Shown: positions 1-9,708 of the stretch, piece by piece | Numbering within the stretch: position 1 is the first letter of the stretch | Layout: each line of letters opens with the position of its first letter | Origin: Erodium maritimum | Lineage: Eukaryota; Streptophyta; Magnoliopsida; Geraniales; Geraniaceae | DNA: 64,000 bases | Assembly (NCBI GenBank): GCA_963921825.1 | Contig: OY997596.1 | Span: 6,081,001-6,145,000, forward strand | Reading direction: 5' to 3' | Program-made: the position numbers and the translations under genes | The notes under the pieces: generated by a model | What the model saw: only the letters and a program-made list of their open reading frames with translations | Databases searched by the model: none | What the model was told of the DNA's origin: nothing

Positions 1-346
1 TCACACAAATGAATTTCTGCCAAAACGAATCATGTTCTTGAGAGAACCTCCAAAACCACTTATCTAATGGACTTTTATTCACTGATTCCAAACGCCTTAT
101 TCCCAGGCCACCCTCAAGCTTTGGCTTACAAACAACAACCCAAGACACTCTGTTTAAAACTTTCCCTGTCACGCTTCCATTCCACAGAATGCGCCGTTGC
201 CAAGATTCAAATTCAGCCACTACACATTTCGGAGCTTGAAATAGAGACGTGTAGAATATAGGAAGTGAGGCTACCGTAGATTTGATCAACACTAATCTAC
301 CAGCCATGTTCAAAAGCTTTGTTTTCCAAAGCGCTAGAGCTGTTTA
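1..346 (-). pseudogene. LINE (L1-type) reverse transcriptase, C-terminal fragment
   Basis: Translating the minus strand from about 346 to the window edge gives an open stretch of about 110 residues typical of the region after the catalytic domain of plant L1 reverse transcriptases. The blocks LALWKTKLLNMAGRLVLIKS, then SWVVVCKPKLEGGLGIRRLE, then DKWFWRF appear in the usual order. The family copies its own RNA at a nicked chromosomal site. The fragment runs off the window at position 1, so only its C-terminal side could continue. No catalytic FADD motif is visible to the right, where the frame decays, so this is a relic or the 5'-truncated end of an element. The family assignment is firm; whether more of the element lies outside is unknown. 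Confidence 0.85.
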
Positions 347-1050
347 ACATTATTTTTCTATATCATGACAGTTCACCTCTCCCTTAGTTTGTAATGACTC
401 CCTTCAGACACCCTAGGAACCAACTATTCAATATCTCAGCCTCAATCTAGCTTGTTCTCTTTTGCTTCTTCGAAGGTAACTAGCCACAATTCCCAATAAT
501 TAGTCTGTTAGTCTTCAATGCACACATACAAGTGACAAATTGTTTTCAGGCCAATCCCAATACATCAATCAACCAATTTTCTGACCGTATCTTTTCTCTG
601 CAATATTTTAAGTATCTTCTAAATTTTTGATATTTGCGTTCATTATTCGCTATCAAAGTTGTAACATACAGAACCTATCTTCAAATTCTAATTTTGAATT
701 CCTATAACCACATTCAAAGTGACAGATTGTTTTCTCCAAAAATGCGACAACAAAGATACTTGTAACACATACTGAGCACATGTCATAGAGAACACAAATG
801 AGTAGCTGAAGAGTCACCTATACTCAAACAGTCTTCTATACTCAAACGTTCTCTGCTCTCATCAAAGTACAACAAATGTGAGAAGCGCCAGCAAGGAAGA
901 ATGGGATTTGGGAAACATAAACACATACAAAAGAAAGAGAGAATAATAAGGGTATTTTTGTCTACAGATTTATAAAAGACATAGTTTTACAATTTTAAAA
1001 TATAAAAGCATATTAAACAAATATGACATATGATGAAGCATATTTAATCA
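347..1050. other. AT-rich intergenic DNA, no gene seen
   Basis: The stretch is AT-rich with stops in all frames. I see no conserved protein block, RNA gene or terminal repeat. It ends at the left target duplication of the following retroposon. Confidence 0.6.
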
Positions 1051-2332
1051 AGTTTCCCTTTGGTAAAGACGCGTTTTCTCTCTCTACAGGAACTCTAAAC
1101 GCATCTTCTCCACCCAGCCGTCATCGCCGCCGTCGGCTGCCGGGCCTCCGGCCACGGGGCTGCCGGTGGCTCTTCTCTCCCTTCCCTTGTTCCTCTCCTC
1201 CCCCCCTCTCAACCTCTCTCAATCCGTCTCCAAGACTTGTCAGCCACCCTCTCCCGAGCTCGCCTCCCCGGCCTCCTCCTCTAGCCGGCATCAATGGCTT
1301 TTCCGGCAGCCATGCTCCGCCGCAGCTAGCTTTTGCCTCGTTCTGTCTATTGTTCGTCGCTGCAAGCCCTGCATCCTCGTCGCCGGCTCATCTTCCCGCT
1401 CCGGCCGCCACCCTCCACCAACAGCCTCCCGTGCTCCACCACCACCACCCCCTTTGTCGGATCCGACCATGAAATCTTCGTTCCTGTCAGATATGTCGCC
1501 TCGGCAGTCGGATCTGTCGCCACGGGTCATGCCGGCCAGCTCCGTCGAAAATATGCCCTCCACCGCGCCCCTCCGCCGCCCTATGCCCGTGTCCTACCAC
1601 CTCCTCCGCTGTCCTCAGCTCTCTCCTCCTCGCCGGCCAGATCTGCCGATCCAGCTCTCGGGACGGTCAGATCTGCCAGTAAATCCCCCTCTGTTGCGAC
1701 GACGGTTGACCACGAGCTCCCCAACGATGACGACAACTCGATTACTTCTGGTCGTGCCTCTTTGCCACGCTGCTTTTCTGGTCCGACAGTCAGATCTGTA
1801 CCCAGCTTTCGTCGGAACACTACAGTCGAAGCCGTTCAGTGCTCCTGATTTTTGTGTTTACCCGACCAGTCCCGTGCTCCAGCCCCTAGCGGTTCGGATC
1901 TGTACCCGTTGGCGCCGTCCACCTCGCCTTGAACCCAAACCCGTACTTCGGAGGCCGGCCACCAGTAGTTCTTGTTCGTCGTTGTTGTTTATTTTGCTGT
2001 TTGTTTTTATTTGTTTTTTGTCTTGTTCTCCCTGCCGGGATCTTGGATATCCGGCAGGTGTAGCTGCTGCCTCTGGTAGCGTGTCTGGTCGGGAATTTTT
2101 ATTGGCGGATCCCTGTGGGAAGCCGATAAGGAGGATCGACCTGGTAGTTGTTTGTTATCTAGGCGCTGCGTCGCCCTTTTCGAGAGCTATTCATCTCATT
2201 GGTCATTTTTTGAATTTCAAAAAACGATCGGTGGATGCAACACTTGTATGGTTTGATTTGTGTCCGGTATGTAAGGTTTATTAATTTATTAATGAATCTT
2301 TTCGTTCAAAAAAAAAAGTTTCCCTTTGGTAA
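1051..2332 (+). mobile_element. LINE-derived retroposon with poly-A tail and 16-bp TSD
   Basis: The 16-bp sequence AGTTTCCCTTTGGTAA occurs at 1051-1066 and again at 2317-2332, directly after a run of A residues (2308-2317). A target duplication of this length plus a terminal poly-A tract is the signature of LINE-type target-primed insertion. The body (1067-2316, about 1.25 kb) starts with a GC-rich, pyrimidine-rich leader and ends with an AT-rich tail resembling plant L1 3' UTRs. No reverse transcriptase is present, so it is a non-autonomous or internally deleted copy. An open frame at 1166-2284 (372 codons, rich in Pro, Ser and Arg) spans most of the body. Other frames are also open there, so composition probably explains it. 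The identical TSD copies suggest fairly recent insertion. Confidence 0.8.
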
Positions 2333-2489
2333 TTATGCAATTATCTTTGTATTATTGTGTTTGGTCATGTACGGTTGATTCAGTACATGTAATATGGTGT
2401 GCTTGTTATCGGCTTGTGCTCGTGCTATTGTACCGTGTAAGGTTGATTCATGAAATTTATTTTATGGATTAAAGTAAGTACTTGAAATG

Positions 2490-3100
2490 TCTTTTAAACT
2501 TTTGATATTTGATATCAAAATTTTGGATTTGGGTATCTACTTTTATTATTTTATCCCTTATTTTTGAATAAGTGAATCGACGCATAAAGTTGCCAAAGTA
2601 ACATCTTTTGTGTAGGTTTATTTATTTTAAAATAACGGGATGTGTGTGTGTTTACTGTTCATGCGGTCAATGCTCGGCCCAAAGGAAGGTCATTGATTGA
2701 CTGAACAATGAATACACATGTGGTGATATATGTGAATGATAATTACAGTAATCACTTGTGATATAGATTGAACTGTTAATATGTATGTATTTATTTTTAT
2801 TCATACATTCATATATCTGATCAGTAAGTGTTTAAAATAATTTCACTTTTGATATTGATATCAAAATTTCAGTTTTGGGCACTTACTAATATTATTTTTG
2901 TCCCCTATTTTAAATGAGTAGATCAACGCATAAAGTTTCCAAAGTAACCTCTTGTGTGTGGGTTTATTTATTTTAAAATGACGGGATGTGTGTGTTCATT
3001 GTTCATGCGGTCAATGCATCGGCCCAAAGGAATGTCATTGATTGGCCGAACAATGAATACACGTGTGGGAATGGTGTGTGACGATTGTAAAGTTTTCATG
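2490..3100 (+). repeat. Tandem duplication (about 345 bp) in the Copia A leader
   Basis: The blocks near 2490-2740 and 2840-3100 are diverged copies. They share GATATCAAAATTT, the segment around CGCATAAAGTT, and the hairpin around CGGCCCAAAGGA. The shared loop motif starts at 2678 and 3023, giving a period of 345 bp. A single related block is found in the Copia B leader near 23040-23330. Confidence 0.75.
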
Positions 3101-3222
3101 TGGATAACATACCGGCCCAAAGGAAGGATGTTATTTGACCGAATTTATCGTCAACACTTGATTTCTGCGTGCAAGAGTACCACTTACGAATTAATGATTC
3201 TATCCAAAGATAGACATTAATG
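2655..3222 (+). other. Four leader stem-loops with a shared CCAAAG loop (Copia A)
   Basis: Inverted repeats flank the loop motif at four sites. At 2655-2708, TGTTCA pairs with TGAACA around CCCAAAGGA (2678). At 2995-3057 the perfect 10-bp arms are TTCATTGTTC and GAACAATGAA, with the motif at 3023. At 3104-3134, ATAACAT pairs with ATGTTAT, motif at 3116. At 3190-3221, ATTAATG pairs with CATTAAT around CCAAAG (3204). The stems are unrelated in sequence while the loop is kept. All lie upstream of gag, so they would be in the leader of the genomic RNA. The structures are read by eye. Confidence 0.6.
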
Positions 3223-3400
3223 TTGTGCTAGGTATCTTGGTTGTATGGGCCCATCACTTCGGTTGATTGAAAATTATGTATCACATGAGAATTGTTTGCT
3301 TATTCTTAATGTGTTATAACATGATTTCCAATGTTTGAGCTTATGTATTCATTTGTTCTGCATTGATAGTATTGTATCTGCTGTTAATATCACTGCCAAC

Positions 3401-6235
3401 ATGAATTCAATTCATGTGCTTAACGGCACAAACTTTAGGAGTAGTGTTCCAGAAACATTTAGGGGCGGTATACCAAATGAGGTCACTGTAAGGAGTTTCC
3501 TTTAAGAAATTGCAAGTCGTTTTGCAAAGAACGAAAAGGCTGAGACAAGCAAGCTTTTAGCTGACCTTGTCCAGATGAGATATAAAGGAAAAGGAAACAT
3601 AAGGGAGTACATTATGGAGATGTCTAACATCGCTTCAAAACTTAAAGGGCTCAAGCTTGATCTGTCTGATGACTTGCTTGTGCATTTGGTCCTAATCTCA
3701 CTTCCTGCACACTATGGTCAGTTTATAGTTAGCTATAATACTTATTAGGACAAATGGACTCTTAATGAGCTTATTTCTCATTTTGTGAAAAAAGATGATA
3801 GGTTGAAGCGTGAAAAGACTGAAAGTGCTCATGTTGCAATGACCTCAATGGGCAACAAAAGAAAGAGGATTAAGGATAAGGTAACTACAGTGGGAAGTTC
3901 ACATTTATACTTCCCCTTTGCCAAATTCCTAGAGTAGTGCGGAATCGTCCCGCAATACACCATGCAAGGGCAACCTAGCATGAATGGTGACACGGAGAGG
4001 CGAAACAGAACTCTTAAGGACATGGTGAGAAGTATGATTAGTCATTCTTCTTTACCGGAATCACTTTAGGGAGAGGCAATTAAGACTGCAGTATACATAC
4101 TGAACAGAGTACCTAGTAAAGCAGTAGCTAAAACCCCTTATGAATTGTGGACATGAAAAAGGCCTAGTATTAGGCACTTGCACATTTGGGGTTGTCTAGT
4201 TGAGGCGAGACCTTATAATCTGGACTCCACAATGGTTAGTTGCTACTTTGTTGGGTATCTTGAACGGTCGAGGGATTCTAAGTTTTATGATCCCTCAACT
4301 AAGTCCTTTTTCGAAATGGGAAATGCGAGATTTCTTGAGAATGTTGTGTTTGAGGGGGGGAGAGAGTATTAGGAGTGTTGTCTTTGAAGAGGAATTCGTT
4401 CCTCTACCGGATGTTGCTATTGACAATGTTCAACCTATTGACATTGTTCAAGACACAACATAAGACAACAATGAGGATTCTCCTCTACCACTCCCTGGTC
4501 AAGTTCAAGAGGTTGTTCTCGAAGAGCAACCACAACTACCTCAAGAGGAAGTGCCACTTAGTCGATCCACTAGAGACAGGAGGAGTGTAATCTCTAGTGA
4601 TTATATTGTATTCCTTCAGGAACATGAGTTTGACACAGGGACAATGGAAGATGATCCAATCAACTTCCAATAGGTCAAACAAAGTGTTAACTGTCAAAAG
4701 TGGATCGATGCTATGAACGATGAGATAAAATCTATGCATGATAATGGCGTTTGGAAACTCATCAAGTTGCCTGAAGGTGCGAAGCCCATTGGTTACAAAT
4801 GGATATTTAAAACCAAGCGGGATTCGAAGGGCAACATTGAGAGGTATAAAGCGCGTCTAGTTGCAAAGTATTTTACTCAAAAGGAAGGTATTGACTATAA
4901 AGAAACTTTCTCTCCGGTATCATCAAAAGATTCTTTTAGAACAATAATGGCACTTGTAGCTCATTTGGATTTGGAGCTGCATCAGATGGACGTTAAGACG
5001 AATTTTCTCAATGGTGAAATTGAGGAAATCATATATATGGTACAACCAAAAAACTTTGTATCATGTGACCCAAAGTCTATGGTTTGTGAACTCAAAAGGT
5101 CCATCTACGGTCTCAAGCAGGTTTCCCGTCAATGGTATCACAAGTTTCAGACTATCATTACCTCGTATGGCTTTGAGGTCAATGTAGTGGATAATTGTAT
5201 TTATCATAAGTTCAGTGGGAGTAAATTCGTCTTCCTAGTTCTTTATGTCGCCGATATTTTATTGGCAAGTAACGATATAGGTTTGTTGCATGAAACCAAG
5301 AGATTTTTTAACAAAACATTTTCAAATGAACGATCTTGGTAATGCAAGTTTTGTGTTAGGCATCAAGATACACCGAGATCGCTCTCGTGGTATTCTTGGG
5401 TTATCACAAAAGAACTATATCGAAAGGGTCCTTGCCAGGTTTGGCATGGAAGATTGTGCACTAGGATTTATTCCCGTCGCTAAAGGAGACAAGTTTAGTC
5501 TCAAACAGTGCCCCAAGAATGAATTAGAAAGAAAGGAAATGCTTAAGATTCCATATGCTTCGGCTGTTGATAGTCTTATGTATGCTCAAGTATGTACCCG
5601 TCCGGATTTAGAGTACATAGTCGACATGTTGGGCAAATACTTAAGTGACCCTGGTATGGATCATTGGAAAGCAGCCAAAAGGGTCATGAGGTACTTACAT
5701 AGAACAAAGAAATACATGCTCACCTATCGGAAATCAAAATTTGGAGATCATTGGGTATTCTAATTCTGATCTTGCGGGTTGTAAAGATACTAGGAGATCC
5801 ACTTCTGGTTATGTTTTTATGTTGTCTGGAGGAGCTATATCTTAGAGAAGTGCTAAGCAGCCACTTATAGCTTCGTCCACTATGACAGCAAAATTCAAAG
5901 CTTGTTATGAGGTAACCAACCAGGCTATATGGCTGCGCAATTTTGTCACCGGGCTGCGGGTTCTAGATGGAATCGAAAGACCTCTAAAGGTCTATTGTGA
6001 CAATCTTTCGGCAGCCATGCATTCGAATAACAACATAAGTTCGTCAAAGTCTAAACACATTGACATCAAGTTTCGGGTTGTTAAAGAAAGAGTTAAGAGT
6101 AGGATAATGTCTATTGAGCATATAGGAACAAACTACATGCTAGCGGACCCACTAACTAAGGCCTTGACACCTAAAGTGTTTCATGAGCATACTGCTCATA
6201 TGGGTGTTGTCTTAATTGACGATATGCGGTTTTAG
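3401..6235 (+). pseudogene. Copia A gag-pol remnant
   Basis: The gag reading begins at 3401 (MNSIHVLNGTNF) and continues with stops and a deletion to about 3890. It then joins directly to the end of the integrase core (CGIVPQYTM and NGDTERRNRTLKDM at 3935-4030), so zinc knuckle, protease and most of integrase are gone. Reverse transcriptase follows (4713-5342, continued in another frame at 5290-5763), with KWIFKTKRDSKG, LHQMDVKTNFLNG and SIYGLKQ blocks. The catalytic YVDD box reads YVADILL: one of the two essential aspartates is replaced. RNase H follows with one frameshift and a stop, ending at 6235 after SKSKHIDIKF and ADPLTKAL. Copia B is the closest relative in the window. This copy cannot encode an active polyprotein. 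Confidence 0.9.
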
Positions 6236-6669
6236 TGGGAGTTTGTTGCCTATGTTTGCTATTCGAAATGACACTGTACTTGTTAAGTATTCTGTAGAAT
6301 AAAGTTGATGATGTTATTATCATTGTTGCTCTGAATGTTTTGTCTTTCAATTGCAGTTTTGAATAAGGTTTGAAAGACTGGATATTGATCTCATTTAAGC
6401 ATTAAGGACCAAGTGGAAATAGGCATTGATGGTATCACATCGCATGAAATTTCCAGTCACACATCCATACTTGATCTATGTCATCGAATGTATTTGGCAT
6501 GGTGATCATTGATGGTTCTAGTTACGATTGTTGTAGCAAAGGCCGCTTTGGTCTCATGTTGGTACAGGAGATGGACCAGATTGACTAAGTGGGAATGTTT
6601 TAAGAATATTGACCATTTTGTGCGCACATACAGTTTTCAAATATAATTGTCATAAGGAATCGATTTGTA

Positions 6670-6684
6670 GCCCAAGTGGGAGAT
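6670..6684 (+). other. Polypurine tract of Copia A
   Basis: GCCCAAGTGGGAGAT lies directly before the TG start of the 3' LTR at 6685. The same purine-rich block precedes the 3' LTR of Copia B at 31135-31149. It primes plus-strand DNA synthesis in this family. Confidence 0.75.
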
Positions 6685-7113
6685 TGTTGGGTTATTTTAT
6701 AATCCAACGTGTGGGCTTACAAATTGGACAAGTATATTTGGGGTCAATGATTCGTATTGGGCTACTAGTTGGGAAGCACAATTTAAAACATTAATGAGTA
6801 TGGGCTTTGTAATGTGTGATACTCATATAAATCTGATTAGAGTAATGGGCTTTATTCAGATTCTATATATAAAGGCATATTAGGATTTGGTCCCCAAGTT
6901 CAATCAGACGTCTCTCTTTTCTCCTCCATCCCCATCTGTAGAGCGAGAGCATATTAGGAGAGCATAAGGGATTGAACCGTGGAAGGCCAAACTGATTTTG
7001 TTCTCGTCATCAACATGGAATCATTAGGTACGTTTTATATGTTGTTCTATGTTTAAATCCCGATTGTTTGACTAAGCGTTGGATTCTTAAAGGATTCGAT
7101 TAGGGTTCTAACA
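6685..7113 (+). repeat. 3' LTR of Copia A
   Basis: It starts TGTTGGGTTATTTTATAATC and ends GGGTTCTAACA, giving the TG...CA termini expected of an LTR, about 429 bp. The next base starts sequence that aligns with the LRR of NLR-B. The candidate 5-bp duplication on the right is GGTAC (7114-7118), but the left partner is not available because the 5' LTR is missing. Confidence 0.75.
6865..6877 (+). promoter_or_regulatory. TATA box in Copia A LTR
   Basis: TATATATAAAGGC fits a plant TATA box and sits about 180 bp into the LTR, a usual position for the U3/R border of Copia LTRs. Being in the 3' LTR, it would drive transcription rightward, antisense to NLR-A. Confidence 0.5.
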
Positions 7114-8784
7114 GGTACATCTTGATTAGAACTATAGGCCAAGAGGTACCGTAACTTTCACAGCCTTTTGATCTCAATCGGTAGCTCCCACACTCGAGAG
7201 CCTTTCATATCTAAAATTTCTAGCTGTGACAACTTTCCTATCGACTTTGGCAGCTTCTCTACTTTGGTATTCCTCACACTTCAATATTTCAAATGAAACA
7301 AATCTCCCGCACTTTCATGAAGCAACTTCACTCCGCTGCCTTCAAAATCCAATAAGGTCAACAATTTTAGATTTCCAAACAAAACTCGCATTAAGTCTTT
7401 CGGGAACTCATTACTTTGAAACACAAATAGCGATCGAATAGGAGAGACCTTGAGGTTGTCGAAAAAATCATCCATGTTGAGATCATCTCTCATCATTGAT
7501 AAGCGCCGACATTTACCATCAACAGTTTCGTCCAAGACTTTGCAGAATCCTATATCTTCCGATTTCAAAAGGATAAATTCACGCATAAGGTCATGGACTC
7601 GACATTCAATTACTTTGTCGTGGCTATTTACTTCTGACATTTGAATCACACATCGCCGCATAAGCTCATTCAAATATTCTTCCGCGACTTTTTCCAATTT
7701 CTCATTATTTTTCGCTTTCACAAACCCTTCTGCGATCCATTTACGAATCAGGCGTGAACAACGAATTGAACAATCTTTCGGATATAGGCTGAAGTACAAC
7801 AAACAAGACTTAAGGTTGGGTGACAAATCATGGTAACTGAAAGAGAGAGCTCTGGTCAACTGTTCATCCCCCTATAACTTTGATCCGAGACTATCATGAA
7901 ATTTCTTCCATTCAAATACATTTTTTCCTTGCTTGATAGAAGCCCTCAAACCGCTCCTTCAGTTTAGGAGGACATAATCCTCCACGGAAAGCTTGAAAAC
8001 CCCTCTTACAAAAGAGTTCGAACGACTTTTAAGAAGGTAGCAAGGGAAACTTATAAAGCTCGATGTAGTGAGGAATGAGCAATAGACGGAGCAACATCTT
8101 CACTACGTGTCGTGAATATTATTATACTGCTTTTGTTACCCTCTAGCAAAGCATGCATCATATCTTCACGAAATCCTCTGCTCCACAAATCATCAAAAAC
8201 AACCGCAAACCTCTTTTGATTCACATAAGTACGAAGCTCAGTGACAAGGGCAACCTCTTTCATAGTTCCGATTGTTGTCGGAGCAGCTTCCTTTTGTGCT
8301 TGGTAAAATTGTCTGATAATGCTTTTTAGCAAGTCCGATGAACGTTTGAGATAAAGAGATCCAAGCATGACAATCAAATCTACCAATATGAAAGTCATAA
8401 ACTTTTCTTGTAAGAGTGGTCTTTCCCAAACCCCCCTATGCCAACGACCGAAAACACCATTCGCTTGCTTCCTAAATCCTCTTCTAGCCAGCTTGAGAGC
8501 TCATGTCTAGGTCCTTCCATGCCAACCAGTTCATCTTCCTGGCAAAAGAGTGAGGTTATTTGGGAACGACTAGTTGTTTGTTGTTGTGTGGAGCTGGAAC
8601 CGATTAAACTATATCGATCTGCTCTGTTCTTGATCTCCACAACTTCATTCCTGATTTATGCAATCTTCGATGCTCGTATCATGTCAGCAGCTTCCGGACA
8701 TATCGATCTGCCATACGTACAAATCTATAAACTTTACGTTCTTGACGACGCCGCGCCACATGATGCATGTACTCGTCTATGCAG
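7114..8784 (-). pseudogene. NLR-A: CC-NBS-LRR resistance gene, truncated at both ends and frameshifted
   Basis: On the minus strand it aligns along its length with NLR-B. From right to left: the end of the coiled-coil domain, the CC-NB linker (KNRADRYSLIGSSSTQQQ), the P-loop, RNBS-A, kinase-2 (FAVVFDDLWSRG), RNBS-B (SIIIFTTRSEDV), winged helix (CLLYFSLYPKDCSIRCSRL), VHDLMREF (the MHD site), and the first LRRs. One extra base in the P-loop near 8415-8430 shifts the frame (GIGGFGKDHS). More indels and stops fall at 7860-8050. The LRR end is lost at the Copia A LTR. The N-terminus stops at 8784, where a CAGGGCTGG transposon-like end begins. In intact relatives these proteins sense pathogen effectors in the cytoplasm; this copy cannot make one. 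Confidence 0.9.
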
Positions 8785-9607
8785 GGCTGGTCCAATGATT
8801 ATTGGGGCCTAAAGCGAGAATTTGATCGATAGTTTTTTTTTTCTTATGAGATAATATAATAGAAAATAGGTAAATTTTCTCATATAGAAAGATTATACTA
8901 GATGATATTGAACCAATGAGCTTCAACATTTATTTATAACACTAAAAAAATCAATAATGGATGATGGATATTAGTTTCTAACAAGACATCCTCGATGAAT
9001 AAGATTTACCGTCTACAATTTTATACAAAAATTTAAATATTTATTTAATTATTCACATTTATCCTTAAATAAGATATACTAATGTCATGTTCGGATGTAA
9101 TAGGTTCAATATAATTCTAGAAAATTGCACTAAATTATGTAGAATATATGTGACGTCATATATCACTAGCTATTGTCATTATCTTCTAGAAATTTCCATA
9201 CTTAAAAATAAATTTGAGATACTAAATATGGGTTTTAACTGTGATGAATCAAATATAACTAAAAATTAGAAATCCGTCAAAACTTAGAATAACGGTGCAA
9301 GGTAGTAGATACGTGATAATTTTAAAGAACTAAGGGCATTCGGTGTTGAAACCCACCGTTTAACCGAAAAAATAGGACAAGCTCAACACATTCTCCTAGT
9401 TACCTTAGAATATATGTCCAACTTCATTTACTCGTTGTTGCTATCTAAAGATTAAAAACTCTTATAAACAAACTCAGCTCTATTGATCCTTTTGATTTTG
9501 GACTAAGGAACCAGAAATAAAGCATCATTCATATTCATGGCCTTTGGTCTTTGCTCTCCGTTGAGCATCTCCATGTCAACGATTGAGAATTCTCTCCATC
9601 TCCAATG
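8785..9607. other. AT-rich DNA beginning with a possible hAT-like terminus
   Basis: The sequence after the NLR-A break starts CAGGGCTGGTCCAATG and shortly after reads GGGGCCTAAAGCGAGAA. This resembles the ends of non-autonomous plant hAT elements. I could not find the opposite inverted end or an 8-bp duplication, so the call is tentative. The remaining 700 bases are AT-rich without a recognisable gene; the last part may be LINE leader. Confidence 0.35.
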
Positions 9608-9708
9608 AGTGAATCATTTTCCTAGAATCTAGACAATACAACTTCATTCTGGGCTTTCTCCTAGTCGTCGACCTCCCTCTGAACTACATCAGATCTGGCC
9701 AAAAGATG
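9608..9708 (+). pseudogene. LINE ORF1 relic, part upstream of the solo LTR
   Basis: This short open frame ends at the insertion point of the Gypsy solo LTR. It includes VVDLPLNYIRSGQK, which looks like the first strand (RNP2) of an RRM fold. Skipping the solo LTR and one TSD copy, the frame continues without a break into MAFIHFSS at 12281, the RNP1-like strand. The spacing between the two strands is shorter than in a normal RRM, so a further deletion is likely. Confidence 0.55.

Larger units (their letters stand above)
2480..7113 (+). mobile_element. Copia A: Ty1/Copia retrotransposon, 5' LTR missing, internally deleted
   Basis: The order is leader (about 2480-3400), gag fragment, integrase tail, reverse transcriptase, RNase H, polypurine tract and 3' LTR. 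No 5' LTR matching 6685-7113 is present to the left, so the left boundary is approximate and the element is 5'-truncated. It belongs to the same broad lineage as Copia B at 21620-31663: gag starts, RT, RNase H and leader motifs all correspond. Its 3' LTR ends exactly where the LRR region of NLR-A begins, so it either inserted in that gene or marks a rearrangement breakpoint. Confidence 0.85.

Noticed and set aside
1166..2284. 372-codon ORF as a host gene
   Set aside because: It lies inside a retroposon defined by TSD and poly-A, its composition is Pro/Ser/Arg-rich, and several overlapping frames are also open. No domain is recognisable.
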